Shown one piece after another: positions 25,480-34,676 of a stretch of DNA of 64,000 bases. Made by a program: the position numbers and the translations under genes. The stretch's first letter is position 1. Every line of letters begins with the position of its first letter. The notes under the pieces are model-generated. The model saw only the letters and a program-made list of their open reading frames with translations, ran no database searches and was not told where the DNA came from. This stretch comes from Gemmatimonadota bacterium. Lineage in GTDB: Bacteria > Gemmatimonadota > Gemmatimonadetes > Longimicrobiales > Gaopeijiaceae. The stretch lies in the NCBI GenBank assembly GCA_028874985.1, contig JAPPGI010000030.1:1-64000 (forward strand). Reading direction: 5' to 3'.

Positions 25480-26635
25480 AGTCGCTCCATGCCTGCGCGA
25501 CCTCCCGCCGGCGCTCCAGCAGGTCCGAGCGGGCGTAGGCGGCCTCCACTTTGTTCTTCACGATGTGCGCCAGGCACGCCTCGGCAACCTCACGGGAAAC
25601 GCCGGTCTCCGAGCACCAATCGCGGAACGACGACCGGAAACCGTGCGGCACGGCCTCGATCTCCAGCCGCCGAACAAGCCTGGAGAGGGCCTTGGCCGAA
25701 AACGGCTTGTCGCCCTGCGTCCCGGGGAACACAAACGTCGTTCTCCGGCCGACGGCGGCCTTGGCCTCCTTCAGCACGCTCAACGCTCCAGAGGACAGCG
25801 GGACGCGGTGCTCCCGGCCCGTCTTCGTACGCTCCCCCGGAATTGTCCACAGGCGCTCCTTCAGGTCGACCTCGGACCATCGGGACAGCCGGACCTCTCC
25901 GCTGCGGCACGCCGTCAGGACCACCATCTCGAAGAGCAGCTTCACCATCGGCCGTGCCGTCGACGATCGCACCGCCTCGAGCGCGGCCGCGACCTCACCG
26001 TGCGGCAGTGCCTTCTGATGCGTCACACGGTGCCCATTCCTCGGAAGCGCGGCCGAGATGGCGTCGCCGGCAGGGTTGTCCTCCCGGTAGCCCTGGGCCA
26101 CCGCCCACTTCATCACCGCGCCGATACGCTGGCGAACGCGCTGCGCCGTGTGGCGCTTTTGGTTCCACAGGTCGTCGGTGAGCAGGACGCCCATAACGTC
26201 GGCCGTCGTGATCTTGTTCACCCGTTTCGAGCCGATCCGAGGGAACACATACTGCCGCATACTCCCTCTCCAGATCTCTTCGCTGCGACCTCCGGGCCGC
26301 CACGTCCCGCGGTGCATCGCAATCACCCTCTCAACGGCCTCGGCGAACGTGGGGATCCCGCCAGCCCGCGGATCGCGCCCCTGAATGACCTCCCGCCGGT
26401 TCTCCAGTGCCTGCTTGCGGGCCTCCGCCAACGTTACCAGCGGATACGACCCGAGGCCCATGTTGACGGGTTGGTCGTGGACGCGTAGCCTTTGGCTCCA
26501 GGTCTTCGACAAGCGCCCGGTAGTCGTCGGCTTCACGAGCATGGAAAGCCCGTGGCCGCCCCGGCCATCACCGTACCGGCCAGGCCGCGTGACAGTCTTC
26601 ACAAAGGCCGCGCTGAGTTTCTTCGGTCGTTTCAT
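25454..26635 (-). CDS. P4-type tyrosine integrase
   Basis: MKRPKKLSAAFVKTVTRPGRYGDGRGGHGLSMLV..KTWSQRLRVHDQPVNMGLGSYPLVTLAEARKQALENR; LTACRSGEVRLSRW; HGFRSSFRDWCSE. Confidence 0.9.
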   Translation of the reverse strand: MKRPKKLSAAFVKTVTRPGRYGDGRGGHGLSMLVKPTTTGRLSKTWSQRLRVHDQPVNMGLGSYPLVTLAEARKQALENRREVIQGRDPRAGGIPTFAEAVERVIAMHRGTWRPGGRSEEIWRGSMRQYVFPRIGSKRVNKITTADVMGVLLTDDLWNQKRHTAQRVRQRIGAVMKWAVAQGYREDNPAGDAISAALPRNGHRVTHQKALPHGEVAAALEAVRSSTARPMVKLLFEMVVLTACRSGEVRLSRWSEVDLKERLWTIPGERTKTGREHRVPLSSGALSVLKEAKAAVGRRTTFVFPGTQGDKPFSAKALSRLVRRLEIEAVPHGFRSSFRDWCSETGVSREVAEACLAHIVKNKVEAAYARSDLLERRREVAQAWSDYVARDGDG

Positions 26636-26827
26636 CGGTACCCTCCTGGTTACCAGTTTTCTAGTGATACTGAATGATACCCAATGAGGACATTTGAGAC
26701 AACAGACGCCCGGTGGTCTCGCCGGAGCGGGTTCGCGACAGGATACCGTAAGTCCATGACACATAGTCATTTACGACACGACATGACACGTCTTGACACC
26801 ATCTGATCCCTCCTGCGACAACCGACC

Positions 26828-29800
26828 CTACAAACCTGTGTCCGTAACCGTCACGGTTACGGTCGCCGTGCCCTCGGCGTCTCCCGCAACGGTGACCGTG
26901 TCGCCCGAAACCTCGACCGCTGCGACCGCCGCGTTCGATGAAGTCGCGGCGTAGGTCAGGTCGTCGCCGTCAGGGTCGGTGAAATGCGGCGACACCCCGA
27001 CCCACGCGGAGGTGCCGGGTTCGACGAACAGATCGTCCATCGCGCCCGCCGGCTCCGGGGCCCGGTTGGGGACCGTCACCACGAAGAGCTGTTCGGCCGC
27101 CGACCCACCCGGATCCGTGGCGGTCACGGTAACCGTCGCGCTTCCCCCGGCCACCCCCCTCGCGGTGACGACGCTGCCGGATGACGACACGGCCACCCGG
27201 GCCGCATCCGACGAGGTCGCGCCATACCGCAGTTCGTCCCCGTCGGGATCCCTGAAGTAGGCGGCGACATCCACCGCTTCCGCACTGTCGGCCTCCACCT
27301 CCCTGTCCGCGATCGCACCCACGGCTACGGGCGGCCGGTTCGGCACTGTGACCCGGAAGGTCTGTACGGCCGTCAGTTCACCCGGGTCCCTGGCCGTCAC
27401 GGTTACGGTGGCGGTGCCGTGGGCCACACCCTCCAGGAACATGGTGGTGCCGGACACCGTGGCCGTCGCCGTGGCGGAGTCCGACGACACGCTGGAGTAC
27501 CGGAGCGCCTGGCCATCCGGGTCCGTGAAGTACTCCGCCACATCGAACACCGAGAAGGAATCCTTCACCAGCACCGCGTCCGGGATCGTGCCGACCGCCG
27601 CCGGCGGCCGGTTGGGCACCGTCACCCGGAACCGCTGCCCAGCCGCCAGCCCCCCGGGATCCGTTGCCGTCACCGTCACGGTCAGGCTCCCCACGGTCAC
27701 GCCGGCAACCGTGAGCAGGCTTGCCGACACATCGACCGTCGCCGTTCCCGTGCTCGACGGGACCGCCGTGTACGCCAACTCCTCTCCGTCCGGGTCCGAG
27801 AAGTACCCGGCGACATCCACGACCACCGCGTCGCGCACGTGGACCTCCGCGTCCGGGATCGTGCCGACCGCCTGCGGCGCCCGGTTGGGCACCGACACCG
27901 CGAAGCGCTGCTCGGCCGCCAGTCCCTCCGGGTCCCGCGCCGTCACCGTCACGGTCGCGTTCCCCACACCCGCACCCCGCACCGCCATGGCGCTTCCCGA
28001 CAACGAGACCCGCACGCGGGTCGGATCCGAGGATGCGACCGCATACTCCAGGGAGTGGCCGTCGGGGTCGGTGAAGTGCGCCTCGACATCCGCCACCACC
28101 GTGTCGCCCACATGGACCTCCCGGTCTCCCATGGTGCCCACCGGCTCCGGCGCCCGGTTCGGGACCGTCACCCGAAAGCGCTGCTCGGCGGCCAACCCCT
28201 CCTGGTCCCGGGCCGTCACGGTGACGGTGACCCCACCGACGCCCCGGCCCCGCACCGTCATCGTGCTCCCCGAGATGGAGACGGAGGCGCGGGCCGCGTC
28301 GGAGGAGGCCGCAGCGTAGGCCAGGGTGTCCCCGTCCGGGTCGCTGAAGTACGCCTCCATGTCCACCGCAACCGTATCGCCCACGAACAGTTCCCGGTCC
28401 GTGACCGTCCCCACCGCCAGCGGCGGCCGGTTCGGAACCAGCACCCCGAAGCTCTGCTCGGCCCGGAGTCCGCCGGGGTCCGTCGCCCGCACCGTCACCG
28501 TGGTGCGGCCCGCGGCCACACCCGTCACCGTCATCGTGCTGCCGGAAACCGTCACCGCCGCCCGTTCCGGATTCGTCGAGGTGGCCGAGTACTCCAGCAC
28601 CTGACCATCCGGTTCCGCGAAATACCGCGCGACATCCAGCTCCCCCACGCTGTCCACCTCCACCTCCCGGTCGGCGATCGTCCCCACCGGCACCGGCGCC
28701 CGGTTCGGAACCGTCACCACGAAGACCTGCTCGGCGCGAAGTCCGCCGGGATCCTCCGCGGTCACGGTGACGGTCGCGCTTCCGACCTCCTTGCCCGCGA
28801 CCTTCACCGTACTCCCGGCAGCCGAAACCGTCACCGTCGCCCCGCTCGACGAGCCCGCCGCGTACTGCAGCGTCTGCCCGTCCGGGTCCGTGAAGTGGGC
28901 CGCGACATCCACCGCGACCGTATCGCCCACATGAATCTCCCGGTCCGAAATACCGCCCACCGGCACCGGCGGCCGGTTCGGGATCGTCACCCCGAAGGAC
29001 TGCCCCGCCTCGAGTCCGGCCGTATCCCTCGCGGTGACCGCCACGGTCGTGCTCCCCACCGTCGCTCCCGCTATCGTGACCATGCTTCCCGACACCGAGA
29101 CCGACGCGCGGGCGGTGTCCGCCGCAGTCGCCGCGTACTCCAGGGCATCACCGTCCGGGTCCGCGAAATAGTCGGCGAGATCGACCGCAACCGTGTCGCC
29201 GACATGCACCTCCCGGTCCCCGATCCGGCCCGTCACGACCGGCGGCCGGTTCGGGACCGCCACGTCGAAGACCTGCTCGGCCGTCAATCCGCCCGGATCC
29301 GCCGCCGTCACGGTCACCGTTGTGCCGCCCGAGGCCACGCCGGTCACGGTGAGCGTGCCGTCCGAGAGCTCGACGGTCGCGCGGGTGGCGTCGGACGAGG
29401 TCGCCGAGTATGCCAGCGAGTCCCGGTCGGGATCGGTGAAGTAGGCCGCCACCCCCACCGTCACCACACTGTCGACCGCCACCACCCGGTCTTCGATCGC
29501 GTCCACCGCGCGGGGCGCACGGTTCGGGACCGTAACCTCGAAGACCTGCTCCGCCGCCAGGCCCGCCGGGTCCGTTGCCGTGACCGTCATCGTCGCGTTC
29601 CCCACGGCCATGCCCGTCACCGTCACCGCCGCACCCGACACCTCCACCGCCACCCGCGACGCGTCCGACGAGGCCGCCGCGTACGCCAGGGCGTCCCCGT
29701 CCGGGTCGGTGAAGCGTTCCGCGACATCGATCGTCGCCGTGCTGTCCACGTGGACCGACCGGTCCGCGATCGTGCCGACGGCCAGGGGGGCCCGGTTCGG

Positions 29801-30259
29801 AACCGTCACGCCGAAGACCTGCTCCGCCGTCAGTCCCTCCGGATCGCGCGCGGTCACGGTCACGCTCGTGCTCCCCGCCGCCACCCCCGTCACCGTGACC
29901 ATGCTCCCGGACACGGCCACCGCGGCCGTCGCCGTGCCGGAGGAGGTCGCCGCATAGGTCAGCGTGTCGCCGTCCGGATCGGCAAAGTACGGACGGACAT
30001 CCACCACGACCGCGCTGTCCACCGCGACCGCCTGGTCCGGGATCCGTCCGACGGCCGAGGGGGGCTTGTTAACGGGCTTCGTGCCCCCCTCTCCGCACGT
30101 CAGGGTTCCCGCAACGGCCAGGGCGACCCAGAGTCGCGGGCCGATGCGGGGAAACAGCGGCCTGCGTGACACGCCGCTCGCGCTGCCGGGAGCCCGCGGA
30201 CGGAATCCCCACGGCATTCGACCGCGCGGGTTCATCCACGGACTCCCAGGCTCATGCAA
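26828..30259 (-). CDS. Cadherin/Ig-like tandem-repeat lipoprotein (12 repeats), possibly 3'-truncated
   Basis: Lipobox-like VAGTLTCGEGG; 12 repeats of PNRxP.AVGTI.DR.V.VDS...DV..YF.DPDGD.L.Y.A.SSD...TVTVTA.DPGGL.AEQ.F.VTV. Confidence 0.85.
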   Translation of the reverse strand: MHEPGSPWMNPRGRMPWGFRPRAPGSASGVSRRPLFPRIGPRLWVALAVAGTLTCGEGGTKPVNKPPSAVGRIPDQAVAVDSAVVVDVRPYFADPDGDTLTYAATSSGTATAAVAVSGSMVTVTGVAAGSTSVTVTARDPEGLTAEQVFGVTVPNRAPLAVGTIADRSVHVDSTATIDVAERFTDPDGDALAYAAASSDASRVAVEVSGAAVTVTGMAVGNATMTVTATDPAGLAAEQVFEVTVPNRAPRAVDAIEDRVVAVDSVVTVGVAAYFTDPDRDSLAYSATSSDATRATVELSDGTLTVTGVASGGTTVTVTAADPGGLTAEQVFDVAVPNRPPVVTGRIGDREVHVGDTVAVDLADYFADPDGDALEYAATAADTARASVSVSGSMVTIAGATVGSTTVAVTARDTAGLEAGQSFGVTIPNRPPVPVGGISDREIHVGDTVAVDVAAHFTDPDGQTLQYAAGSSSGATVTVSAAGSTVKVAGKEVGSATVTVTAEDPGGLRAEQVFVVTVPNRAPVPVGTIADREVEVDSVGELDVARYFAEPDGQVLEYSATSTNPERAAVTVSGSTMTVTGVAAGRTTVTVRATDPGGLRAEQSFGVLVPNRPPLAVGTVTDRELFVGDTVAVDMEAYFSDPDGDTLAYAAASSDAARASVSISGSTMTVRGRGVGGVTVTVTARDQEGLAAEQRFRVTVPNRAPEPVGTMGDREVHVGDTVVADVEAHFTDPDGHSLEYAVASSDPTRVRVSLSGSAMAVRGAGVGNATVTVTARDPEGLAAEQRFAVSVPNRAPQAVGTIPDAEVHVRDAVVVDVAGYFSDPDGEELAYTAVPSSTGTATVDVSASLLTVAGVTVGSLTVTVTATDPGGLAAGQRFRVTVPNRPPAAVGTIPDAVLVKDSFSVFDVAEYFTDPDGQALRYSSVSSDSATATATVSGTTMFLEGVAHGTATVTVTARDPGELTAVQTFRVTVPNRPPVAVGAIADREVEADSAEAVDVAAYFRDPDGDELRYGATSSDAARVAVSSSGSVVTARGVAGGSATVTVTATDPGGSAAEQLFVVTVPNRAPEPAGAMDDLFVEPGTSAWVGVSPHFTDPDGDDLTYAATSSNAAVAAVEVSGDTVTVAGDAEGTATVTVTVTDTGL
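30188..30247. repeat. Hairpin repeat copy 1
   Basis: GGAGCCCGCGGACGGAATCCCC...ATCCACGGACTCC; matches 32440-32482 in reverse orientation. Confidence 0.65.
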
Positions 30260-30384
30260 ACCTCTTGAACAGAAAGGACATTACTCGACTGGTTCATGCA
30301 CGAATGCTGCGTCGGCTCACACCAAAACGTGGTCGACCGCAACCGCTCTGGCAACGCTTCGGACCCCACCTCCACCCCGCGGAC

Positions 30385-31260
30385 TCAGCAACGCGGGCCG
30401 CGGGCGGCGTCCCGCCGCAGCGGGGTCGTCTGAGGCGCCCCGGTATCACTGCCGGGCCCGGGGTGCCCGGTGACCCGGAGCGGCCACCCATACACCTCTT
30501 CCAGCATTTCCCGCGACAGCACGGCGGCCGGAACGCCGCTCGCCCGCACACGGCCGCGGTCCAGCAGGAGCAGGCGGTCCGCAAAGCGGGCGGCGAGGTT
30601 CAGGTCATGTGTGATGACGAGCACGGCGAGCCCGTCGTCACCAAGTTCCCGCAGCAGATGAAAGAGCTCCATCCGGTAGCGCAGGTCCAGGCCGGCCGCC
30701 GGTTCGTCGAGGAGGAGGACCGGGGCCTCCTGAGCCAATGCGCGGGCGATCCTGGCACGCTGGCTTTCCCCTCCCGAGAGCTGGTCCAGCCGTCGGCCGG
30801 CGAGCGGCAGGAGCGCGCATCTTTCCAGTGCGGACTCCACGACGGCGCGGTCCCGGCTCGTGGCGCGCTCCCACGAACCCAGGTGCGCGTATCTTCCCAT
30901 CCCCACCATCTCCCGCACCGTCACGGGATACGGTGAGGACTCGGACTGGGGCACCACGGCAACGGCCCGCGCCCGTTCCCGGTCTGCGAATTCAGCCAGC
31001 GACCGCTCGTCGAGGCGTACCTCGCCCCCCTGCGGCCCGAGCGATCCCGCGAGCAGTCTGAGCAGCGTGGTCTTCCCGGCCCCGTTGGGCCCCGCCACCG
31101 CCAGGAGTCGTCCCGGCGCGACCGATACCGAGACCTCCCGCACGGCGGGCTTCACCGCACGCGGATGCGAAAAGGTGAGTCCGAGGCCCCGCAACACCGG
31201 ACGCCAGCTTCCCGGGGGCCCGCCCGCTCCCGGCGCCGTGCCAGCTCCAGCGCCGTTCAT
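30385..31260 (-). CDS. ABC transporter ATP-binding protein (FepC/BtuD type)
   Basis: GPNGAGKTTLLRLLAGSL, LSGGESQRARIARALAQEAPVLLLDEPAAGLD, ITHDLNLAARFADRLLLLDRGRV. Confidence 0.93.
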   Translation of the reverse strand: MNGAGAGTAPGAGGPPGSWRPVLRGLGLTFSHPRAVKPAVREVSVSVAPGRLLAVAGPNGAGKTTLLRLLAGSLGPQGGEVRLDERSLAEFADRERARAVAVVPQSESSPYPVTVREMVGMGRYAHLGSWERATSRDRAVVESALERCALLPLAGRRLDQLSGGESQRARIARALAQEAPVLLLDEPAAGLDLRYRMELFHLLRELGDDGLAVLVITHDLNLAARFADRLLLLDRGRVRASGVPAAVLSREMLEEVYGWPLRVTGHPGPGSDTGAPQTTPLRRDAARGPRC

Positions 31261-32291
31261 CGCCGTCCCCCACGCATCAGGAGAACCACGAAGAAGGGAA
31301 CCCCGAAGACCGCGGTGACCACTCCGGTCGGCAGTTCCACCGGAGACACCACGATCCGCGCCAGGGTGTCCGCCAGCAGCAGGAAGGCCGACCCCGCGAG
31401 GAACGAGGCGGGGAGGAGAAGCCGGTGGTCGTTCCCCCAGGCCAGTCTCACGGCATGCGGCACGATCAGCCCGACGAACCCTATCACACCGGCCGCCGCC
31501 ACCGCCGCCGCCACCATCAGGGACGCGGCCAGGTACGCGGTCAGCTTCACCCGCGGCACCGAAGCGCCGAGGTAGTACGCAACCTCCTCCCCGCGCGAGA
31601 GAAGGTTGAAGGGGCGGGCGAGCGACAGCACCGCCGCGGCGGCTGGCACGAGCAGCGCGGCTAGCAGCGCGTTGGGTCCCCAGGCGGCCGCCGAGAGGTT
31701 CCCCATCATCCAGAAGATCGCCGAACGGAACGACTCGACATCGGCGAGCGACAGCAGGAGCAGGATGACCGCGTTGAAGAAGGCGCCGGCGATCACGCCG
31801 GAGAGGATCAGAACGCGTGTGTCGAGGCCGCCGGGCGACGCCCGTCGGGCAATCGCCATTACGAGCGCCATCGCGGCCATCGCTCCCGCAAGGGCGCTCA
31901 GCGGAAGGGCCCACGGAAGGAAAACCCCGAGACCGGTCACGACCACCACTACGGCGCCGACGGCGGCCCCCCCCGAGATGCCCAGCACGTACGGCTCCGC
32001 GAGCGGATTGCGCAGGAGCGCCTGGAAGGTGCAGCCGCTCAGGGCCAGCGCGCCTCCGACCAGCGCGGCGAGAGCGGCGCGAGGAAGCCTCAGTTGCAGC
32101 ACGATGGTGCGCGCCGAGGGGTCGGCGTGACCCCGGAGGGCGTGCCACAGGTCGCCCGGCCCCACCCCGGAGGCGCCGATGGATACGCTGATCACCGTCG
32201 CAGCGAGCACGGCCAGCGCGAGGCAGCCGATTCGGGCGCCGAAGTGCGTCACGGCCCGGCCGGAGCGGACGCTCGCCGGAAGGCCCGCCAC
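31257..32291 (-). CDS. FecCD-family (BtuC-type) ABC transporter permease
   Basis: RLPRAALAALVGGALALSGCTFQALLRNPLAEPYVLGISGGAAVGAV; GVIGFVGLIVPHAVRL; ATGA overlap with the ATPase gene. Confidence 0.93.
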   Translation of the reverse strand: MAGLPASVRSGRAVTHFGARIGCLALAVLAATVISVSIGASGVGPGDLWHALRGHADPSARTIVLQLRLPRAALAALVGGALALSGCTFQALLRNPLAEPYVLGISGGAAVGAVVVVVTGLGVFLPWALPLSALAGAMAAMALVMAIARRASPGGLDTRVLILSGVIAGAFFNAVILLLLSLADVESFRSAIFWMMGNLSAAAWGPNALLAALLVPAAAAVLSLARPFNLLSRGEEVAYYLGASVPRVKLTAYLAASLMVAAAVAAAGVIGFVGLIVPHAVRLAWGNDHRLLLPASFLAGSAFLLLADTLARIVVSPVELPTGVVTAVFGVPFFVVLLMRGGRR

Positions 32292-32344
32292 CTGTAAGTC
32301 CGGACGTACACCGGCTCCCCTCCCTCGAAGGATGGTGCGTGGGG

Positions 32345-32440
32345 ACGAGGGGACCGCGTCTCCTGGCTCGAGGCGAACATCGCTCGCCTTCCCGGGGTGC
32401 CGACCCGGTGGCGACCGAGCGAGTCGTTGCGGATCCTTCG
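32345..32440 (-). ncRNA. Probable cobalamin riboswitch (5' boundary uncertain)
   Basis: Minus strand: GGATCCGCAACGACTC..GCCACCGGGTCGGCACCCCGGGAAGGCGAGCGATG..CTCGAGCCAGGAGACGCGGTCC; contains the B12-box-like GAGCCAGGAGAC and GGGAAGG elements upstream of the FecCD/BtuCD-type operon. Confidence 0.6.
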
Positions 32441-32482
32441 GAGTCCGTGGATCGATCCGCGGGGATTTCGTCCACGGGCTCC
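32440..32482. repeat. Hairpin repeat copy 2
   Basis: GGAGTCCGTGGATCGATCCGCGGGGATTTCGTCCACGGGCTCC; reverse-complement relative of 30188-30247. Confidence 0.65.
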
Positions 32483-32630
32483 GTGGGACCCGGGCCTCCT
32501 ACAGTGGCGGGGCCGCGCCGGCTTCAGACCGGACTTCCGGTGGCCCTCCTCGCTGTTTCGCGGCAACGATAGCGCCGTCGGGCCCGGCAGGCAACAGTCC
32601 CCAGGGCCGCAAGATGACGGCAAGGTCTAG

Positions 32631-32740
32631 TGACAGATTACCCCTAACATCTGGCACAACATCTGTCATGGGCGTTTCCTGGGGGTCGGCACCGCACGAT
32701 ACCGGCAACTCGACGGACAGATATATGCTATAATCTGTCC
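32631..32740. promoter_or_regulatory. Two GACAGAT/ATCTGTC dyads (candidate operators)
   Basis: TGACAGAT(32631)..ATCTGTCA(32661); GGACAGAT(32715)-ATATGCTATA-ATCTGTCC(32733-32740); TATAAT embedded. Confidence 0.6.
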
Positions 32741-32743
32741 ATT

Positions 32744-34438
32744 CTACCTTCGTACCGGCCTGTTGTCCTCTTCCGGCAGCACATTCTCCGGCGGTTCGGG
32801 CCAGTAGCCCACGTTGTGCTGCACATTCCCGCTCCCATCCTGGAACACGGTGACGTGGCAGAGCGTTGTCTCGTACCCGTTCTCGGCGACATCGACGTGG
32901 CCGCCATTGGTCCAGCTCCCCACCCGAGTGGGCCGGTCTTCGTCCTTTCCTTCCCCCGCGGTCACGTCCAGAATCGCCAGCGACGACCCCTCGAAGTCAC
33001 TGCAGATGTACTTCTTCGCGCCGTCGCGCGAATGCCACCAGTGCATGTCCTCGCCGAAAGCGGCCGTGTACGGCTTCCACAGGACCGAGGGCCGCCCGCC
33101 GATCTCGGCCGGCACGCGCTGCTCGCCCACGAAGGTCGTGGAATCGGTAACCCGGTCCGTCACCCACAGCCCCCACCACTTCCCTTCATCCACCTCCCCA
33201 CCCGGTCCCTCCTTCAATTCGAAGCGGTACTCGCGTTCCCCCACCCATTCGTACTGGAACATGATCTGATAGCACCCGCACTCTTCGTTTTCCGGATTCA
33301 CCAGGCCATCGGTGCGCGCCGAGTCCGAACCCCAGACGGCAAAGTTCACGACCTTCCCCCACCGATCCCCATCGTCGGTCCTGAGGTGTCCGTCCGACTG
33401 GAATCCGGCGTATCCCCGCCCCACTTCCGTGGTCGAGTTCAGCAGATGGAACTGATAGGCGTAGTAGTGGAGCAGATCCTTCTCGCGGAGGCTCTCCGGC
33501 GGGTCGACCGCGGGAAGGAAGGTCCAGGCCAGACTCTCGTACGCGGTGTCCGGGAACCGGTAGTCGCTGTAGGTGTTGGCGGGGCCCCACCTGCCACGCT
33601 CCGGGTTGACGGAGAAGTGCGCCGCGATCTCGTGATCCCCGGCCAGCTGCATCTCGTAGACGGAATCGGTGGACAGGGTCGCACCGCCCTCGCTCCAACG
33701 GACGAAGTCGTACCCGGGGTTGCCCGTTCCCACGAGAACCGCCGTGAATACCTCGTCGAGCGGAAGCTCCCAGGACCCTCCGCCAGAGCGAATCCCCCCG
33801 TTCGTCGGTACCGACGGCATCTCCACCGACCGCACGGGCGGCGGCACAACCACGGAAATCCCGGACGCGGATTCCACTTCGCCCGCGGACGCGGTGACCG
33901 ACGCGATTCCCACTCCGGCGGCCGAGATCAGGCCCGATTCGACGCCCGCGACCGTGGAGTCGGTCGTGCTCCAGGCGAAGGACACCCCGGGCATGGGGTG
34001 CCCATTGGCATCCCAGGCTTCCGCCGACGCCCGCACCGAACCTCGCCGGATCAGCTTGAACGCCTCGGGAACGACGAGAATGGCATCCACCTCCTGTGCC
34101 ACGGTGACGCTCGCGGCTGCCGACGCCGCCCCGGCCGAAGCGGTCACGGCGGCACGTCCGTTGCGCGCGGCAGTCACCAGACCGGCCGCATTCACCGTTG
34201 CAACGGAGGTGTCGCGACTGGACCACATGATGGAGGCATCGGCAATGGCCCGCCCGTTCTGGTCCTGAACGGCGGCAGTCAGCCGCACGGTGTCGCCGAG
34301 GGAACGCAACGTCGCCGAGACCGGCAGGATCCTGACCGTGGCGGGCACGGGCGGCTCCGCGCACGCCCCCCACAGGCATGCGGCGGGAGCCGCGACCACG
34401 ACCGCGACCACACTGCTCCTGCACGGATTCCAACTCAT
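32744..34438 (-). CDS. Big_2-type Ig-like domain lipoprotein with DUF3472-like C-terminal region
   Basis: Lipobox-like ACLWGAC; LRSLGDTVRLTAAVQDQNGRAIADASIMWSSRDTSVATVNAAGLVTAARNGRAAVTASAG. Confidence 0.75.
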   Translation of the reverse strand: MSWNPCRSSVVAVVVAAPAACLWGACAEPPVPATVRILPVSATLRSLGDTVRLTAAVQDQNGRAIADASIMWSSRDTSVATVNAAGLVTAARNGRAAVTASAGAASAAASVTVAQEVDAILVVPEAFKLIRRGSVRASAEAWDANGHPMPGVSFAWSTTDSTVAGVESGLISAAGVGIASVTASAGEVESASGISVVVPPPVRSVEMPSVPTNGGIRSGGGSWELPLDEVFTAVLVGTGNPGYDFVRWSEGGATLSTDSVYEMQLAGDHEIAAHFSVNPERGRWGPANTYSDYRFPDTAYESLAWTFLPAVDPPESLREKDLLHYYAYQFHLLNSTTEVGRGYAGFQSDGHLRTDDGDRWGKVVNFAVWGSDSARTDGLVNPENEECGCYQIMFQYEWVGEREYRFELKEGPGGEVDEGKWWGLWVTDRVTDSTTFVGEQRVPAEIGGRPSVLWKPYTAAFGEDMHWWHSRDGAKKYICSDFEGSSLAILDVTAGEGKDEDRPTRVGSWTNGGHVDVAENGYETTLCHVTVFQDGSGNVQHNVGYWPEPPENVLPEEDNRPVRR

Positions 34439-34676
34439 CCCGGGTATCCTGGCGTGCGCTGACAAACATGGGTGAATGCACCCGAGTTTCAGGCTACGTG
34501 CCCCCCGAGTCCGGATCAAGATCGAGCCGCATTCGCCATCGAGCCGCATTCGCGTTCCCGACCGGATTCGCAGGCAACCCGCCGGTATCTCCTTTTCCGT
34601 CCGCGTGGTAGGATCACTCGAGGAATCCGCTTCTCCCGGGGACACGCCCGCCACTCACACCAGCCGCCCGCGCGCC

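Noticed and set aside
27419-30169. 916-aa plus-strand ORF opposite the cadherin-like gene
   Set aside because: Shadow ORF: His/Arg-rich translation mirroring the repeat protein on the opposite strand.
30385-32475. 696-aa ORF spanning the ABC ATPase and the upstream region
   Set aside because: Only the C-terminal part from 31260 is a real ATPase; the N-terminal extension is antisense or out of frame with the FecCD permease.
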